This document shows, one piece after another, positions 42,552 through 51,073 of a stretch of 60,437 bases of DNA. The position numbers were made by a program, and so were the translations under genes. This stretch comes from Verrucomicrobiales bacterium (GTDB lineage: Bacteria; Verrucomicrobiota; Verrucomicrobiia; Limisphaerales; JAYPXF01): the NCBI GenBank assembly GCA_002715965.1, contig PBAL01000093.1, forward strand, positions 1 to 60,437. Reading direction: 5' to 3'. The stretch's first letter is position 1. Each line of letters starts with the position of its first letter. The notes below the pieces were generated by a model. The model worked only from the letters and a program-made list of their open reading frames with translations. It was not told the DNA's origin and did no database searches.

Positions 42552-43973
42552 CTATTGGACCGCTCGGACGTAATCCGGAAAAGGACAGTCCGTGCAGAGT
42601 GAATCGGTGTGGACACAGAAATCGCGGACGATCTGGAGGAGTCCCTGCTGCGATGCCGCGGTCTTGAAGGGTTTCAATGAACCGGAACCGAACAGGCGTT
42701 GCCGGGCGAGTTTGAGCACGGAATTGTCCGCGGCCTTGGGCCAATTGAAGTAGTGCTGTTCGATTCGCTTCATCAGGCCGCGATTCCGTCCTGAACGCGC
42801 GCGTGCCCAGAGCCAGGGTAACAGGACATTGATGGCCAGATCTGTCGTTCGGCTTGCGCCCAGCAAAGGCCCGGGCTTCGACAATTCGCGCGAGTTGAAA
42901 GTGAAATGCGAACGCCAAAACGAATCCCCCCGATCCGCCAGGCTTGCTTCCAGCGCTTGCGCGGCTTTGCGCGGCGAGCCGTGAATCGTGCTGATCCAAT
43001 CTTCAATGTGTTCAATCAGTTTTCCGCGAGCGAGCCACTCGGCAGCGAGTCCGAGCCGCCGTTCGGGGCGATTCACCGGACGAACCCCCGACAGCCGCCA
43101 GACCGTTCCCGGGAGGATGCGTTCCTGATGTGCGTCTCGAACGCGCCACCAGATCTGCCAAAGTTCGCGGAGGTATTTCGATTTCCTGTCTTCGCTCGGA
43201 AGCTCTGCGGGCAGCAGGCCGGACAGGCCCAAAAGCATTGCCTGCCAGCGGAGCGGGCTGCGTGAGCGCACCGGAAGTTCGGGAAGTTGTTCCGCAATCC
43301 GACGCATCGGCCATTGGTTGTGTTTGTAACCGAGAGCCACGAACAATCCCTCCCACAGTGCCTGATCCCAGCCAGCCTGGGTTGCCCGCAATTTGAACGC
43401 ATCGCCCTTCGCCTCCAACCGCACATGTGCTGCATCGTTCAGCACCATCGCGAGCTTGTCCGCGCCTGCGCCGGTGAGCGGGGCACAACACGCGCCACGC
43501 AGTTTCGCCGGCAGGTCGCCAAGCGGCTGGGCTATCGCCCATTTCGCCAGCGACGACAACGAAGAATCCAGCGCGGGTTTCATCGGCAAGACCACGTCCT
43601 CAGAAGTCCGCTGCTTTTGCCATACAACGCGCAGGATGGTGTTGCAAAAACTCGGATTGCGATCGTGTCCGTGCGTGCGCCAACCGGATGTCTCAACGTC
43701 GATCTCAATGTCACCACGGATGGCTTCGCTTTTGCCGATGCGGATGACCGCGTTGCGAAAATCCGGTCCGCCTTCGAGGCTGCAGAAGCCGGGGTGCAGA
43801 ATCTGCACGCACTGTCCATCGCTCAACTTCAACTTCTCCGGGACCAAGCGCTGATGCTGCCAGATGACCTGCAACAGATGCTCGGGAGGTGCATCCGCCG
43901 GAACCTCCCGAACACGGTCATCAAGGAACTGCCGTCTCCATGCTGCATAGCCGAATTGTAAGTCTGACCCCAC
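42552..43973 (-). CDS. DUF2851 family protein
   Basis: About 473 residues of unknown function. It contains LLQVIWQHQRL, ILHPGFCSLEGGPDFRNAVI, GDIEIDVETSGWRTHGHDRNPSFCNTILRVVW and, near the end, FCVHTDSLCTDCPFPDY with three Cys in a short span. These conserved segments match DUF2851, as I recall it. No signal peptide or membrane helix. The GTG at 43973, preceded by AAAGG, is the likeliest start; a TTG-started frame continues to 44060. It is convergent with the D-aminoacylase gene and divergent from rarA across about 380 bp that carry repeat copy B. Confidence 0.82.
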   Translation of the reverse strand: MGSDLQFGYAAWRRQFLDDRVREVPADAPPEHLLQVIWQHQRLVPEKLKLSDGQCVQILHPGFCSLEGGPDFRNAVIRIGKSEAIRGDIEIDVETSGWRTHGHDRNPSFCNTILRVVWQKQRTSEDVVLPMKPALDSSLSSLAKWAIAQPLGDLPAKLRGACCAPLTGAGADKLAMVLNDAAHVRLEAKGDAFKLRATQAGWDQALWEGLFVALGYKHNQWPMRRIAEQLPELPVRSRSPLRWQAMLLGLSGLLPAELPSEDRKSKYLRELWQIWWRVRDAHQERILPGTVWRLSGVRPVNRPERRLGLAAEWLARGKLIEHIEDWISTIHGSPRKAAQALEASLADRGDSFWRSHFTFNSRELSKPGPLLGASRTTDLAINVLLPWLWARARSGRNRGLMKRIEQHYFNWPKAADNSVLKLARQRLFGSGSLKPFKTAASQQGLLQIVRDFCVHTDSLCTDCPFPDYVRAVQ

Positions 43974-44113
43974 GATCAACCTTTGTAAATGAGCCGGAGA
44001 ATTGCCGATGGCATTCGCTTTGCCAAAGAGAAACTGCGGTGGGCTGTCGGTTACCCACAAATCTACTACCTCGATATATCAGGCGTCGCGAACGCGTCAG
44101 CGGTATGGGCTGC

Positions 44114-44276
44114 TACTCCGTCAGCAATGAAATGACAGTTTGCCTGGTTCTTACTCGAGCTGCAGCCATTAAAACTTGGACGATTGGGTTTGATGTCTCT
44201 CGCAGCAGCACGCGGGCAAATCATGCCCACCTCCGAATCTTCGCGTCCACGGACTCGTAAACTCGTCCCTCCACCA
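44114..44276 (-). repeat. Dispersed two-module repeat, copy B
   Basis: Contains 44114-44153 (module 1) and 44251-44276 (module 2), both reading as reverse complements of copy A modules at 34273-34312 and 34358-34382. In the minus-strand reading module 2 comes first, 97 bases before module 1; in copy A module 1 comes first. The region 43974-44351 has no gene and should also hold the promoter of rarA. Confidence 0.7.
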
Positions 44277-44351
44277 GCCACTTGCGACCGTACCCGCCAC
44301 GTAGCAGCAATTTTGTTTGGATTCCTCCCGCCTGTCCCCAAAGCTTTTGCC

Positions 44352-45713
44352 ATGGCGGATTTGTTTTCCGCAATTGAAGAACCGGCCGTGTCCAAGCCCG
44401 AGGAGACCACCCCCGAGCCGCAGACACCCGCGCCATTGGCTGCGCGAATGCGACCTCGCAACCTCGACGAATACGCAGGGCAATCCCACATACTTTCGCC
44501 AGGGATGCTCCTGCGCCGCGCGATCGAGGCGGACCGGATTCAGTCGCTCATCTTCTACGGACCACCGGGCACGGGGAAAACGACTCTGGCCCAGATCATC
44601 GCCCAGCAGACCAGCTGCAAATTTGAGCGGCTCAGCGGGGTCGAATCCAACGTCAGCGACATGCGCCGTGTCTTGTCCGGCGCGTCCAATCGGCTGCAGA
44701 ACACGGGACAAACCACCATCCTGTTTGTTGACGAAATCCATCGCTTCAACAAATCCCAGCAGGACGTCCTGTTGCCCGATGTCGAGAGCGGGGTGATCCG
44801 GCTCATCGGCGCGACGACTCACAATCCGTTTTTCTTCGTCAATTCCCCCCTCGTTTCACGTTCACAGATCTTCGAGTTGAAGTCGTTGAGTTCCGACGAT
44901 CTTTTCCAACTCCTCAACCGCGCATTGGAGGACGAGGAACGTGGCCTGGGCCACATGAAGATCAAGGCTGACGAAGAAGCCTTGAAGCATCTGTCAACAG
45001 TGGCCGATGGTGATGCGCGCAAGGCCTTGAACTCCATTGAAATTGCCGCGCTCACCACGCCACCGCAGGCCGACGGGTTCATCCATATCGACCTGGAGGT
45101 TGCCGAGCAGTGCATCCAGAAGAAAGCAATCGTCTATGACGGAGACGGGGACGCGCATTACGACACCATCTCCGCCTTCATCAAGTCGATGCGCGGCAGC
45201 GATCCCGATGCGACCTTGTATTGGCTGGCCAAGATGATTCATGCCGGGGAAGACCCGCGTTACATCACGCGACGCATCATGGTTCATGCCGCGGAAGACG
45301 TAGGTCTCGCGGATCCCATGGCATTGGTGCTCGCGGTGTCCGCTCATCAGGCCGCAGAACACATCGGTTGGCCCGAAGCCCGCATTCCGGTTGCCGAAGC
45401 GGCGCTCTACATTGCCACGGCATGGAAGAGTAATTCTGTGATCACCGCGATCGATGCCGCGCTTGATGACGTGCGCAAAGGACGCACGCTGGAGGTGCCC
45501 GATCATCTGAAGGATTCCCATTACGCCGGGGCCAAGAAACTCGGGCACGGCGAAGGCTACAAGTATTCACACAGCTACGATGGAGGCGTGGTCGAGCAGG
45601 ATTATCTCGGCGAGGAACGCAAGTTCTATCAACCGCGCGACGCGGGAACGGAGAAGAAGATACGCGAACGCATGGACTACTGGCGCCGCGTCATTGCGCG
45701 GCAGGAATCATGA
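44352..45713 (+). CDS. rarA: Replication-associated recombination protein A
   Basis: A clamp-loader-like AAA+ ATPase acting at stalled replication forks. 453 residues from ATG 44352 (MADLFSAIEE); the open frame begins upstream at 44184 but the upstream part contains repeat sequence. Seen: RMRPRNLDEYAGQSH, Walker A GPPGTGKT (70-77), Walker B FVDEIHRFNKSQQD (125-138), sensor-1 type IGATTHNPFF, and a C-terminal tetramerisation part with DPDATLYWLAKMIHAGEDPRYITRRI. It overlaps the downstream cyclo-ligase by 4 bp. Confidence 0.95.
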   Translation: MADLFSAIEEPAVSKPEETTPEPQTPAPLAARMRPRNLDEYAGQSHILSPGMLLRRAIEADRIQSLIFYGPPGTGKTTLAQIIAQQTSCKFERLSGVESNVSDMRRVLSGASNRLQNTGQTTILFVDEIHRFNKSQQDVLLPDVESGVIRLIGATTHNPFFFVNSPLVSRSQIFELKSLSSDDLFQLLNRALEDEERGLGHMKIKADEEALKHLSTVADGDARKALNSIEIAALTTPPQADGFIHIDLEVAEQCIQKKAIVYDGDGDAHYDTISAFIKSMRGSDPDATLYWLAKMIHAGEDPRYITRRIMVHAAEDVGLADPMALVLAVSAHQAAEHIGWPEARIPVAEAALYIATAWKSNSVITAIDAALDDVRKGRTLEVPDHLKDSHYAGAKKLGHGEGYKYSHSYDGGVVEQDYLGEERKFYQPRDAGTEKKIRERMDYWRRVIARQES

Positions 45714-46300
45714 GCAGCATCGCCCAGGAGAAACAGCGTGTGCGCATGAAAGCCTGGGATGCGGTCAGCCAGATTACCCATGGCGAACGAATCGCAAACG
45801 GATCCCAGATCCAGGATCGGCTTACTGGAACAGCAGTTTGGCAGAACGCATCTGCAGTGTTGATCTTCGCCCCCCTGCCGGATGAACCCGACATCGCCGA
45901 ACTCTGTCAGAAGAGCATCAATGCCGGAAAGACCACCTGTCTGCCGCGCTATCTGCCCGCAAAAAACAACTACGAAGCCGCGGTCATTCACGATCCCGCG
46001 CGCGATCTTATCCCCGCCAAATTCGGCATTCTGGAACCATCACTGGATTGTGAGGCGCTTCCTTCAATGCAACTGGACTTGGTATTGGTGCCTGGAGTAG
46101 CGTTTGCTCCCTCCGGCACGCGGCTCGGTCGCGGCAAGGGGTTTTATGATCGGATACTTGGCTCCGTTTCTGCCCAAAAAATTGGCGTGGCATTTGACCA
46201 ACAAATCGTGATGAACATCCCCTTCGAGGAACACGACCAGCGTGTGGACGCCATCGTCACCCCCACCCGGTGGATCGAGACAATGCGGCGCTCAGCGTAG
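45710..46300 (+). CDS. 5-formyltetrahydrofolate cyclo-ligase
   Basis: Converts 5-formyl-THF to 5,10-methenyl-THF with ATP. 196 residues, of usual length. The conserved GRGKGFYDR motif is at 140-148, with LDLVLVPGVAF just before it and CLPRYLP in the middle. The start overlaps rarA by 4 bp; its stop abuts the rny ATG (46301) with no gap, so all three genes are translated as a chain. Folate metabolism genes elsewhere in the window (metF) are not adjacent. Confidence 0.94.
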   Translation: MSSIAQEKQRVRMKAWDAVSQITHGERIANGSQIQDRLTGTAVWQNASAVLIFAPLPDEPDIAELCQKSINAGKTTCLPRYLPAKNNYEAAVIHDPARDLIPAKFGILEPSLDCEALPSMQLDLVLVPGVAFAPSGTRLGRGKGFYDRILGSVSAQKIGVAFDQQIVMNIPFEEHDQRVDAIVTPTRWIETMRRSA

Positions 46301-47866
46301 ATGAACCTCTTCGCCCAACTGGATCTATGGCACGTGCTACTGCTATTCGCGGGTATCGCGCTCGGTTTCTTTTTGACCTTGTTGAAGGACCGTAATCTAC
46401 GACGTGAACTGGACGCCCAGATTGCCGCCAAGCTGGAAAATGCCGAACGCGAGGCGGACAACACCGTCCGAGAGGCCAAGCTCCAGGCGAGCGAGGAGAG
46501 CCAGAAGATTCACAAAAACACCGAAGATTCCTTTGCCACGCGCCGGCGCGAATTGGAGGAGGCCGAGCAGCAACGCGCGAAACGCGAGGCGCTGCTGAAC
46601 CAGCAGATAGAAGGAATGGTCGACCGCGAGAAGACACTCGCCGAACAACAAACCCGTCTGCTGGAAAAGGAGGAGGAACTCCGGCAGCGCAAGCAGGAAC
46701 TAAAGAAGATCATCGCCGAGCGACGCGAGCAGCTGGCCCAGCTGGCCAAACTGAGCGAAGAAGATGCGAAGGCCGAGCTTCTCAAGGAAGTCGAAGCCGC
46801 GGCGCAAAAAGACGCCAACGACCTCGGCCGCCACATCATGGAGGATGTGAAGGCCAAGACCGAGCAGGAGGCAAAGCGGATCCTCGCGACTGCAATCCAG
46901 CGCTACGCCAGCGAATACACATTCGAAACAACCACCGCCACGATTTCGCTCGATGGTGACGAGATCAAAGGCCGCATCATCGGGCGTGAAGGCCGCAACA
47001 TCCGCGCCTTCGAAGCAGCCACCGGGATAACGGTTCTGATCGATGATACGCCCGGTGCCGTGGTGCTTTCCGGCTTTGATCCAGTTCGCCGTGAGATTGC
47101 GCGCGAAGCCATGGAGCGTCTGATCGCCGACGGCCGGATTCATCCAACACGCATTGAGGAAGTGGTCGAGAAGGTCATCGGGGAGATTGACGAAACCGTT
47201 TTGAAGTCAGGCGAGGAAGCCATCTACGAAGCCGGACTTCCACCGATGAATCAAGAGGTCGCTGCGCAATTGGGACGCCTCAAGTTCCGACAGAGCTTCT
47301 CGCAAAACGTGCTCTCGCATTCCGTAGAGGTCGCTCAGCTCTGCGGTTTGATGGCGGCCGAACTCGGACTCGACATCATGCGCGCGAAGAAGTCCGGTCT
47401 GCTGCATGACATCGGCAAGACCTTGAACCACGAGATCGAAGGTTCCCATGCCTTGATCGGCGCGGACTTCCTCAAAAAATACGGCGAGGACGAACTGGTC
47501 ATCAACGGTGTCGCGTCTCACCACGATGAAATCGAGCACACCTGTCCGTATGGGATTCTCGTGAGCGCAGCAGATGCCATCAGCGCTTCGCGTCCCGGCG
47601 CACGTTCGGAGTCGATGTCGACTTATCTCAAGCGTTTGGAAAACCTGGAAGAAATCGGAAACAGTTTTGACGGCGTGGAGAAGTGCTACGCCATCCAGGC
47701 CGGGCGTGAACTCCGCGTCATGGTCAGCCCCGACGCGCTCGACGACGAGGAAGCCAGGACGCTGGCCCGGAAGATCTGCCGGCACATCGAGGACAAGCTG
47801 CAATATCCCGGTCAGATTCGCGTGACGCTCGTGCGCGAATGCCGCGTCGTCGAATACGCGAAATAG
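46301..47866 (+). CDS. rny: Ribonuclease Y
   Basis: A membrane-bound endoribonuclease that starts mRNA turnover. 521 residues: N-terminal transmembrane helix (about 10-28, WHVLLLFAGIALGFFLTLL), long Glu/Arg/Gln-rich coiled coil (about 30-190), KH domain with DEIKGRIIGREGRNIRAFEAATG (about 223-245), and HD domain with LLHDIGKTLNHE (catalytic His-Asp) and GVASHHDE. Third gene in the chain with rarA and the cyclo-ligase. Its end is followed by 248 bp without a gene (47867-48114) and no obvious terminator. Confidence 0.97.
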   Translation: MNLFAQLDLWHVLLLFAGIALGFFLTLLKDRNLRRELDAQIAAKLENAEREADNTVREAKLQASEESQKIHKNTEDSFATRRRELEEAEQQRAKREALLNQQIEGMVDREKTLAEQQTRLLEKEEELRQRKQELKKIIAERREQLAQLAKLSEEDAKAELLKEVEAAAQKDANDLGRHIMEDVKAKTEQEAKRILATAIQRYASEYTFETTTATISLDGDEIKGRIIGREGRNIRAFEAATGITVLIDDTPGAVVLSGFDPVRREIAREAMERLIADGRIHPTRIEEVVEKVIGEIDETVLKSGEEAIYEAGLPPMNQEVAAQLGRLKFRQSFSQNVLSHSVEVAQLCGLMAAELGLDIMRAKKSGLLHDIGKTLNHEIEGSHALIGADFLKKYGEDELVINGVASHHDEIEHTCPYGILVSAADAISASRPGARSESMSTYLKRLENLEEIGNSFDGVEKCYAIQAGRELRVMVSPDALDDEEARTLARKICRHIEDKLQYPGQIRVTLVRECRVVEYAK

Positions 47867-48114
47867 CGCGGGCGTGACGGTGTCTCGGATTACGAGAATC
47901 TTCTCCCTCAATCCCTCTCTACTGTCGGGATCCGTACAATCAGCGACAATGGTCCGAATCAATTTCTGAGCGCAGTTGTTTCTAAAGCGCGGCTTGGGTC
48001 CGAGTTTGTATTGGCGCGTCAGGCCGGGATGCTCCGGCACTTGCTGCAATAATGTGGGATGCGCCCCGTCTCGCCTTCGTTGACAGTTCGTGGTGGTCAC
48101 GGCAGTTTTCGCGC

Positions 48115-49434
48115 ATGAAATCCGCCTTGATAAGCACGTTTGCTTTGGGAATTTTCTCATGCTGTGGCAATGCCTTCGCCAATGAAAATTGGCCGGACTT
48201 TCGTGGTCCGACAGGCGACGGCCATGTGGAGTCCGTGGGAGTTCCGTTGCATTGGAGCGAGACGAAGAACATCAAGTGGAAAACGGAGATTCCGATGCTC
48301 GGTTTGTCGTCGCCGATCGTGATGGATGGACAGGTTTGGTTGACCACGGCGGATGTTGAAGGACATGACTATTATGTCCTCTGTGTTGATGCAGAGTCGG
48401 GGAAGATCACCACCAACAAGAAACTGTTCCACGTCGAGCAACCCCAATCGATGGGCAACGGTTCGCGGGACAACAGTTACGCCACTCCATCTGCGGTCGC
48501 TGAATCGGGACGTGTCTACGTTCACTACGGAAACGTCGGCACAGCCTGCCTCGATACGAAGACTAGGAAAGTCATTTGGAAGCGCGACGATCTGAAGTGC
48601 TGGCACTATCGGGGTGCATCCTCGTCTCCGGTGCTTTCAGAAAACCTGTTGATCCTGACCTTCGACGGCGCCGACCTGCAGTACACGGTGGCCTTGGACA
48701 AGCGGACTGGGAACACGGTCTGGAAAACGGATCGATCGGCCAAGTGGAACGACGAACACATTGACAAGCAGATGGTCCGGGACGGCGATTGGCGCAAGGC
48801 ACATGCCACGCCTTTGATCGTTACCATTGATGGCAAACCGGTGATGTGCAGCACGGGAGCCAAGGCCGCTTACGCATACAACCCGCGCAACGGGAAGGAA
48901 CTTTGGCGTGTCGATCACCTGGCTTATTCAGCGTCGCCCCGTCCGGTTTTTCATGACGGGCATTTCATCATCGTCACTGGTTTCAGTCGCGGAGCGGAAA
49001 TGGTGTCCATCAAGGCAGGCGGCAGGGGAGTCGTCACGGACACGCACATGAATTGGAAGATTTCGAAGACCTTTCCCAAGTATTCCTCCCCCATCCTCGT
49101 TGATGATCTCGTCTATTTCGCCATGGATGACAGCTTTCTCCTCTGTCTCGAAGTCAAGACGGGCAAAACGGTATGGAAGGAACGTGTCGGTGGGAAATTC
49201 CGTGCCTGCCCGATATACGTTGATGGGCGGCTGTACTTCTTCAGCTTGGAAGGCGTGACCACGGTGATCAAACCCGGCCGGGACTTCAAAGTCCTCGCCA
49301 CGAACCGGCTCGCCACCGATGCGCCTCGTGATGATCCCCGTCGCGGTCCCGGATTCATGGCTTCACCGGCGGTGGTTGGCAAGGCGATGTTCTTGCGGAC
49401 CCGCCATCATCTTTATCGGGTGGAATCGGAGTAG
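48115..49434 (+). CDS. Secreted PQQ-like beta-propeller protein
   Basis: 439 residues from ATG 48115 (MKSALISTFALGIFSCCGNAFA signal). The body is a WD40/PQQ-like propeller: ENWPDFRGPTGDGHVESVGVPLHWSETKNIKWKTEIP is the opening typical of exported planctomycete/verrucomicrobial PQQ-like repeat proteins; later GKITTNKKLFHVE, DKRTGNTVWKTDR, NPRNGKELWRVDH and VKTGKTVWKERVGG are blade motifs. Ligand or cofactor is unknown; the blades could be scaffold-only. Single gene, then 250 bp to the second DUF1501 gene. Confidence 0.88.
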   Translation: MKSALISTFALGIFSCCGNAFANENWPDFRGPTGDGHVESVGVPLHWSETKNIKWKTEIPMLGLSSPIVMDGQVWLTTADVEGHDYYVLCVDAESGKITTNKKLFHVEQPQSMGNGSRDNSYATPSAVAESGRVYVHYGNVGTACLDTKTRKVIWKRDDLKCWHYRGASSSPVLSENLLILTFDGADLQYTVALDKRTGNTVWKTDRSAKWNDEHIDKQMVRDGDWRKAHATPLIVTIDGKPVMCSTGAKAAYAYNPRNGKELWRVDHLAYSASPRPVFHDGHFIIVTGFSRGAEMVSIKAGGRGVVTDTHMNWKISKTFPKYSSPILVDDLVYFAMDDSFLLCLEVKTGKTVWKERVGGKFRACPIYVDGRLYFFSLEGVTTVIKPGRDFKVLATNRLATDAPRDDPRRGPGFMASPAVVGKAMFLRTRHHLYRVESE

Positions 49435-49684
49435 GTCGGTCATCAACTATTGTTGCGGCAAGCGTGAGCGATTGGAGCGCCCGCCCCGCGCCTCTCTGTC
49501 CCTACGCTGATGCCTGAGTGGGAGCGGCTTCGATGAGTGCCTCTTCTTTCACGATGGATGGTTTGAACGGCGCTGAGAGCAAATAGTTTTGTGGCAGGCC
49601 GGGCAAATCCCAAGCCGGAAATGGATGTGGAAGAAATTTACCCTCACCTTGCAAACGCGATCACGTGGAGGGATAATCCGTTCA

Positions 49685-51067
49685 ATGATTGAAGTCCACC
49701 AATCCGGTTCCGATTCATTCTGCGATGGAATGAACCGGCGCGCGATGCTGCGGATTGGCGGGCTGTCTTCGCTGGGACTTTCGCTCCCGCAACTCCTGAA
49801 GGGATTTGAATCGTCCAAGGGAACTTTCGGACGCGCCAGACGTGTGTTGATGCTCTTCATGTGGGGCGGTCCCTCGCACATCGATCTGTTCGATATGAAA
49901 CCTGACGCTCCCACGCAGGTTCGGGGATCGTTTCGGCCGGTTTCGACCAAGGTGCCCGGTGTGCAACTCAGCGAACTCCTGCCGCACCTGGGCCGGCACA
50001 CCGACAAGATCGGCTTCATCCGCTCGGTCACGCACAGCGACAACAATCATTCCACGAGCGCGCATTGGATGCTCACCGGACACAAGCATGAGCTGGCGCG
50101 CGAGAATCAGGGCGCGCGTCGCAGCGATTATCCGCACATGGGTTCGGTGTTGAACCACCTTCGTCCGAGCCGCAATGGCCTCCCCGGCTTCGTTGCTTTA
50201 CCCGAAGTCATTGGCACGACTCAGGGGTACATCACGCCGGGGCAGGACGGTGGATTTCTTGGGCAGGAACACGATCCCTTTCGAATCGACCAGCATCCGG
50301 TGGGCAAGGAGTTCAAGGTTGCGAATCTCAATCCCTCGGTGAATTCGAACCGGCTGCGTTCGAGAGCCGGCTTGCAGCGACGCTTTGACGAGTTTCGTGG
50401 AGAACTGATCGATGCCGCGGAATCCGCCGAACTGTCGGCGGTGAATCAACGTGCGGTGGATCTCGTGACGAATTCGAAGGTGCACGAGGCGTTCAACCTC
50501 AGAGCGGAAGGCGCGAGGGAACGCCAGCGATACGGTATGAAACCGTTTGGTCAAAGTGTTCTCCTCGCGCGCCGGTTGATGGAAGCGGGCGTGCCTTTGG
50601 TCACGGTTTATTGGCATCGGGACATGCCAGGTGTCGACACGACCTGGGACACGCATGGAGACAATTTCAATCAACTGAAAAATCGGCTGGTGCCACAGAC
50701 CGATCAGCCGGTCGCACATTTGTTGAGCGATCTGCATGAACGTGGGTTGCTGGATGACACGCTGGTTTTCTGGAACAGCGAATTTGGCAGAACTCCAAAG
50801 ATCAACGGAAAGGCAGGTCGTGATCACTGGGGACGTTGCAACACGATCTGGATGGCGGGGGCGGGCGTTCCCGGCGGCCATGTCTACGGCAAGTCAGACA
50901 AGATTGCCTCAGAGCCGGTGTCCGATCCGGTCTCGCCGGAACAGGTTGCGGCAACCGTTTATCATCTCCTCGGTCTGGATCCGCACACCGAGATTCGCGA
51001 TCGGCTGGATCGACCGTTCCCGATTGCCGACGCGGCTCCATTGCATCGATTCCTGGCGGGAGCCTGA
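49685..51067 (+). CDS. DUF1501 protein, Tat-exported (2)
   Basis: 460 residues. The start at ATG 49685 lies downstream of a GGAGGG; the N-terminus contains MNRRAMLRIGGLSSLGLSLPQLL, a Tat-type signal. Family motifs: RVLMLFMWGGPSHIDLFDMKPDAP, HSTSAHWMLTGHKHE and VFWNSEFGRTPKINGKAGRDHWGRCNTIWMAG. Unlike the first DUF1501 gene, it has no PSD1 partner beside it; the neighbour upstream is the PQQ-like propeller protein. It ends 6 bp from the stop of the convergent YfhO-type gene. Confidence 0.92.
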   Translation: MIEVHQSGSDSFCDGMNRRAMLRIGGLSSLGLSLPQLLKGFESSKGTFGRARRVLMLFMWGGPSHIDLFDMKPDAPTQVRGSFRPVSTKVPGVQLSELLPHLGRHTDKIGFIRSVTHSDNNHSTSAHWMLTGHKHELARENQGARRSDYPHMGSVLNHLRPSRNGLPGFVALPEVIGTTQGYITPGQDGGFLGQEHDPFRIDQHPVGKEFKVANLNPSVNSNRLRSRAGLQRRFDEFRGELIDAAESAELSAVNQRAVDLVTNSKVHEAFNLRAEGARERQRYGMKPFGQSVLLARRLMEAGVPLVTVYWHRDMPGVDTTWDTHGDNFNQLKNRLVPQTDQPVAHLLSDLHERGLLDDTLVFWNSEFGRTPKINGKAGRDHWGRCNTIWMAGAGVPGGHVYGKSDKIASEPVSDPVSPEQVAATVYHLLGLDPHTEIRDRLDRPFPIADAAPLHRFLAGA

Positions 51068-51073
51068 CGACAG

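Noticed and set aside
48035..48070. Shared phrase with 59785-59812 (CTGCAA..A..TGGGATGCGCCCCG) as a dispersed repeat
   Set aside because: The match is short and gapped, and the second site is the coding end of the GT9 gene; chance or a weak remnant cannot be told apart by eye.
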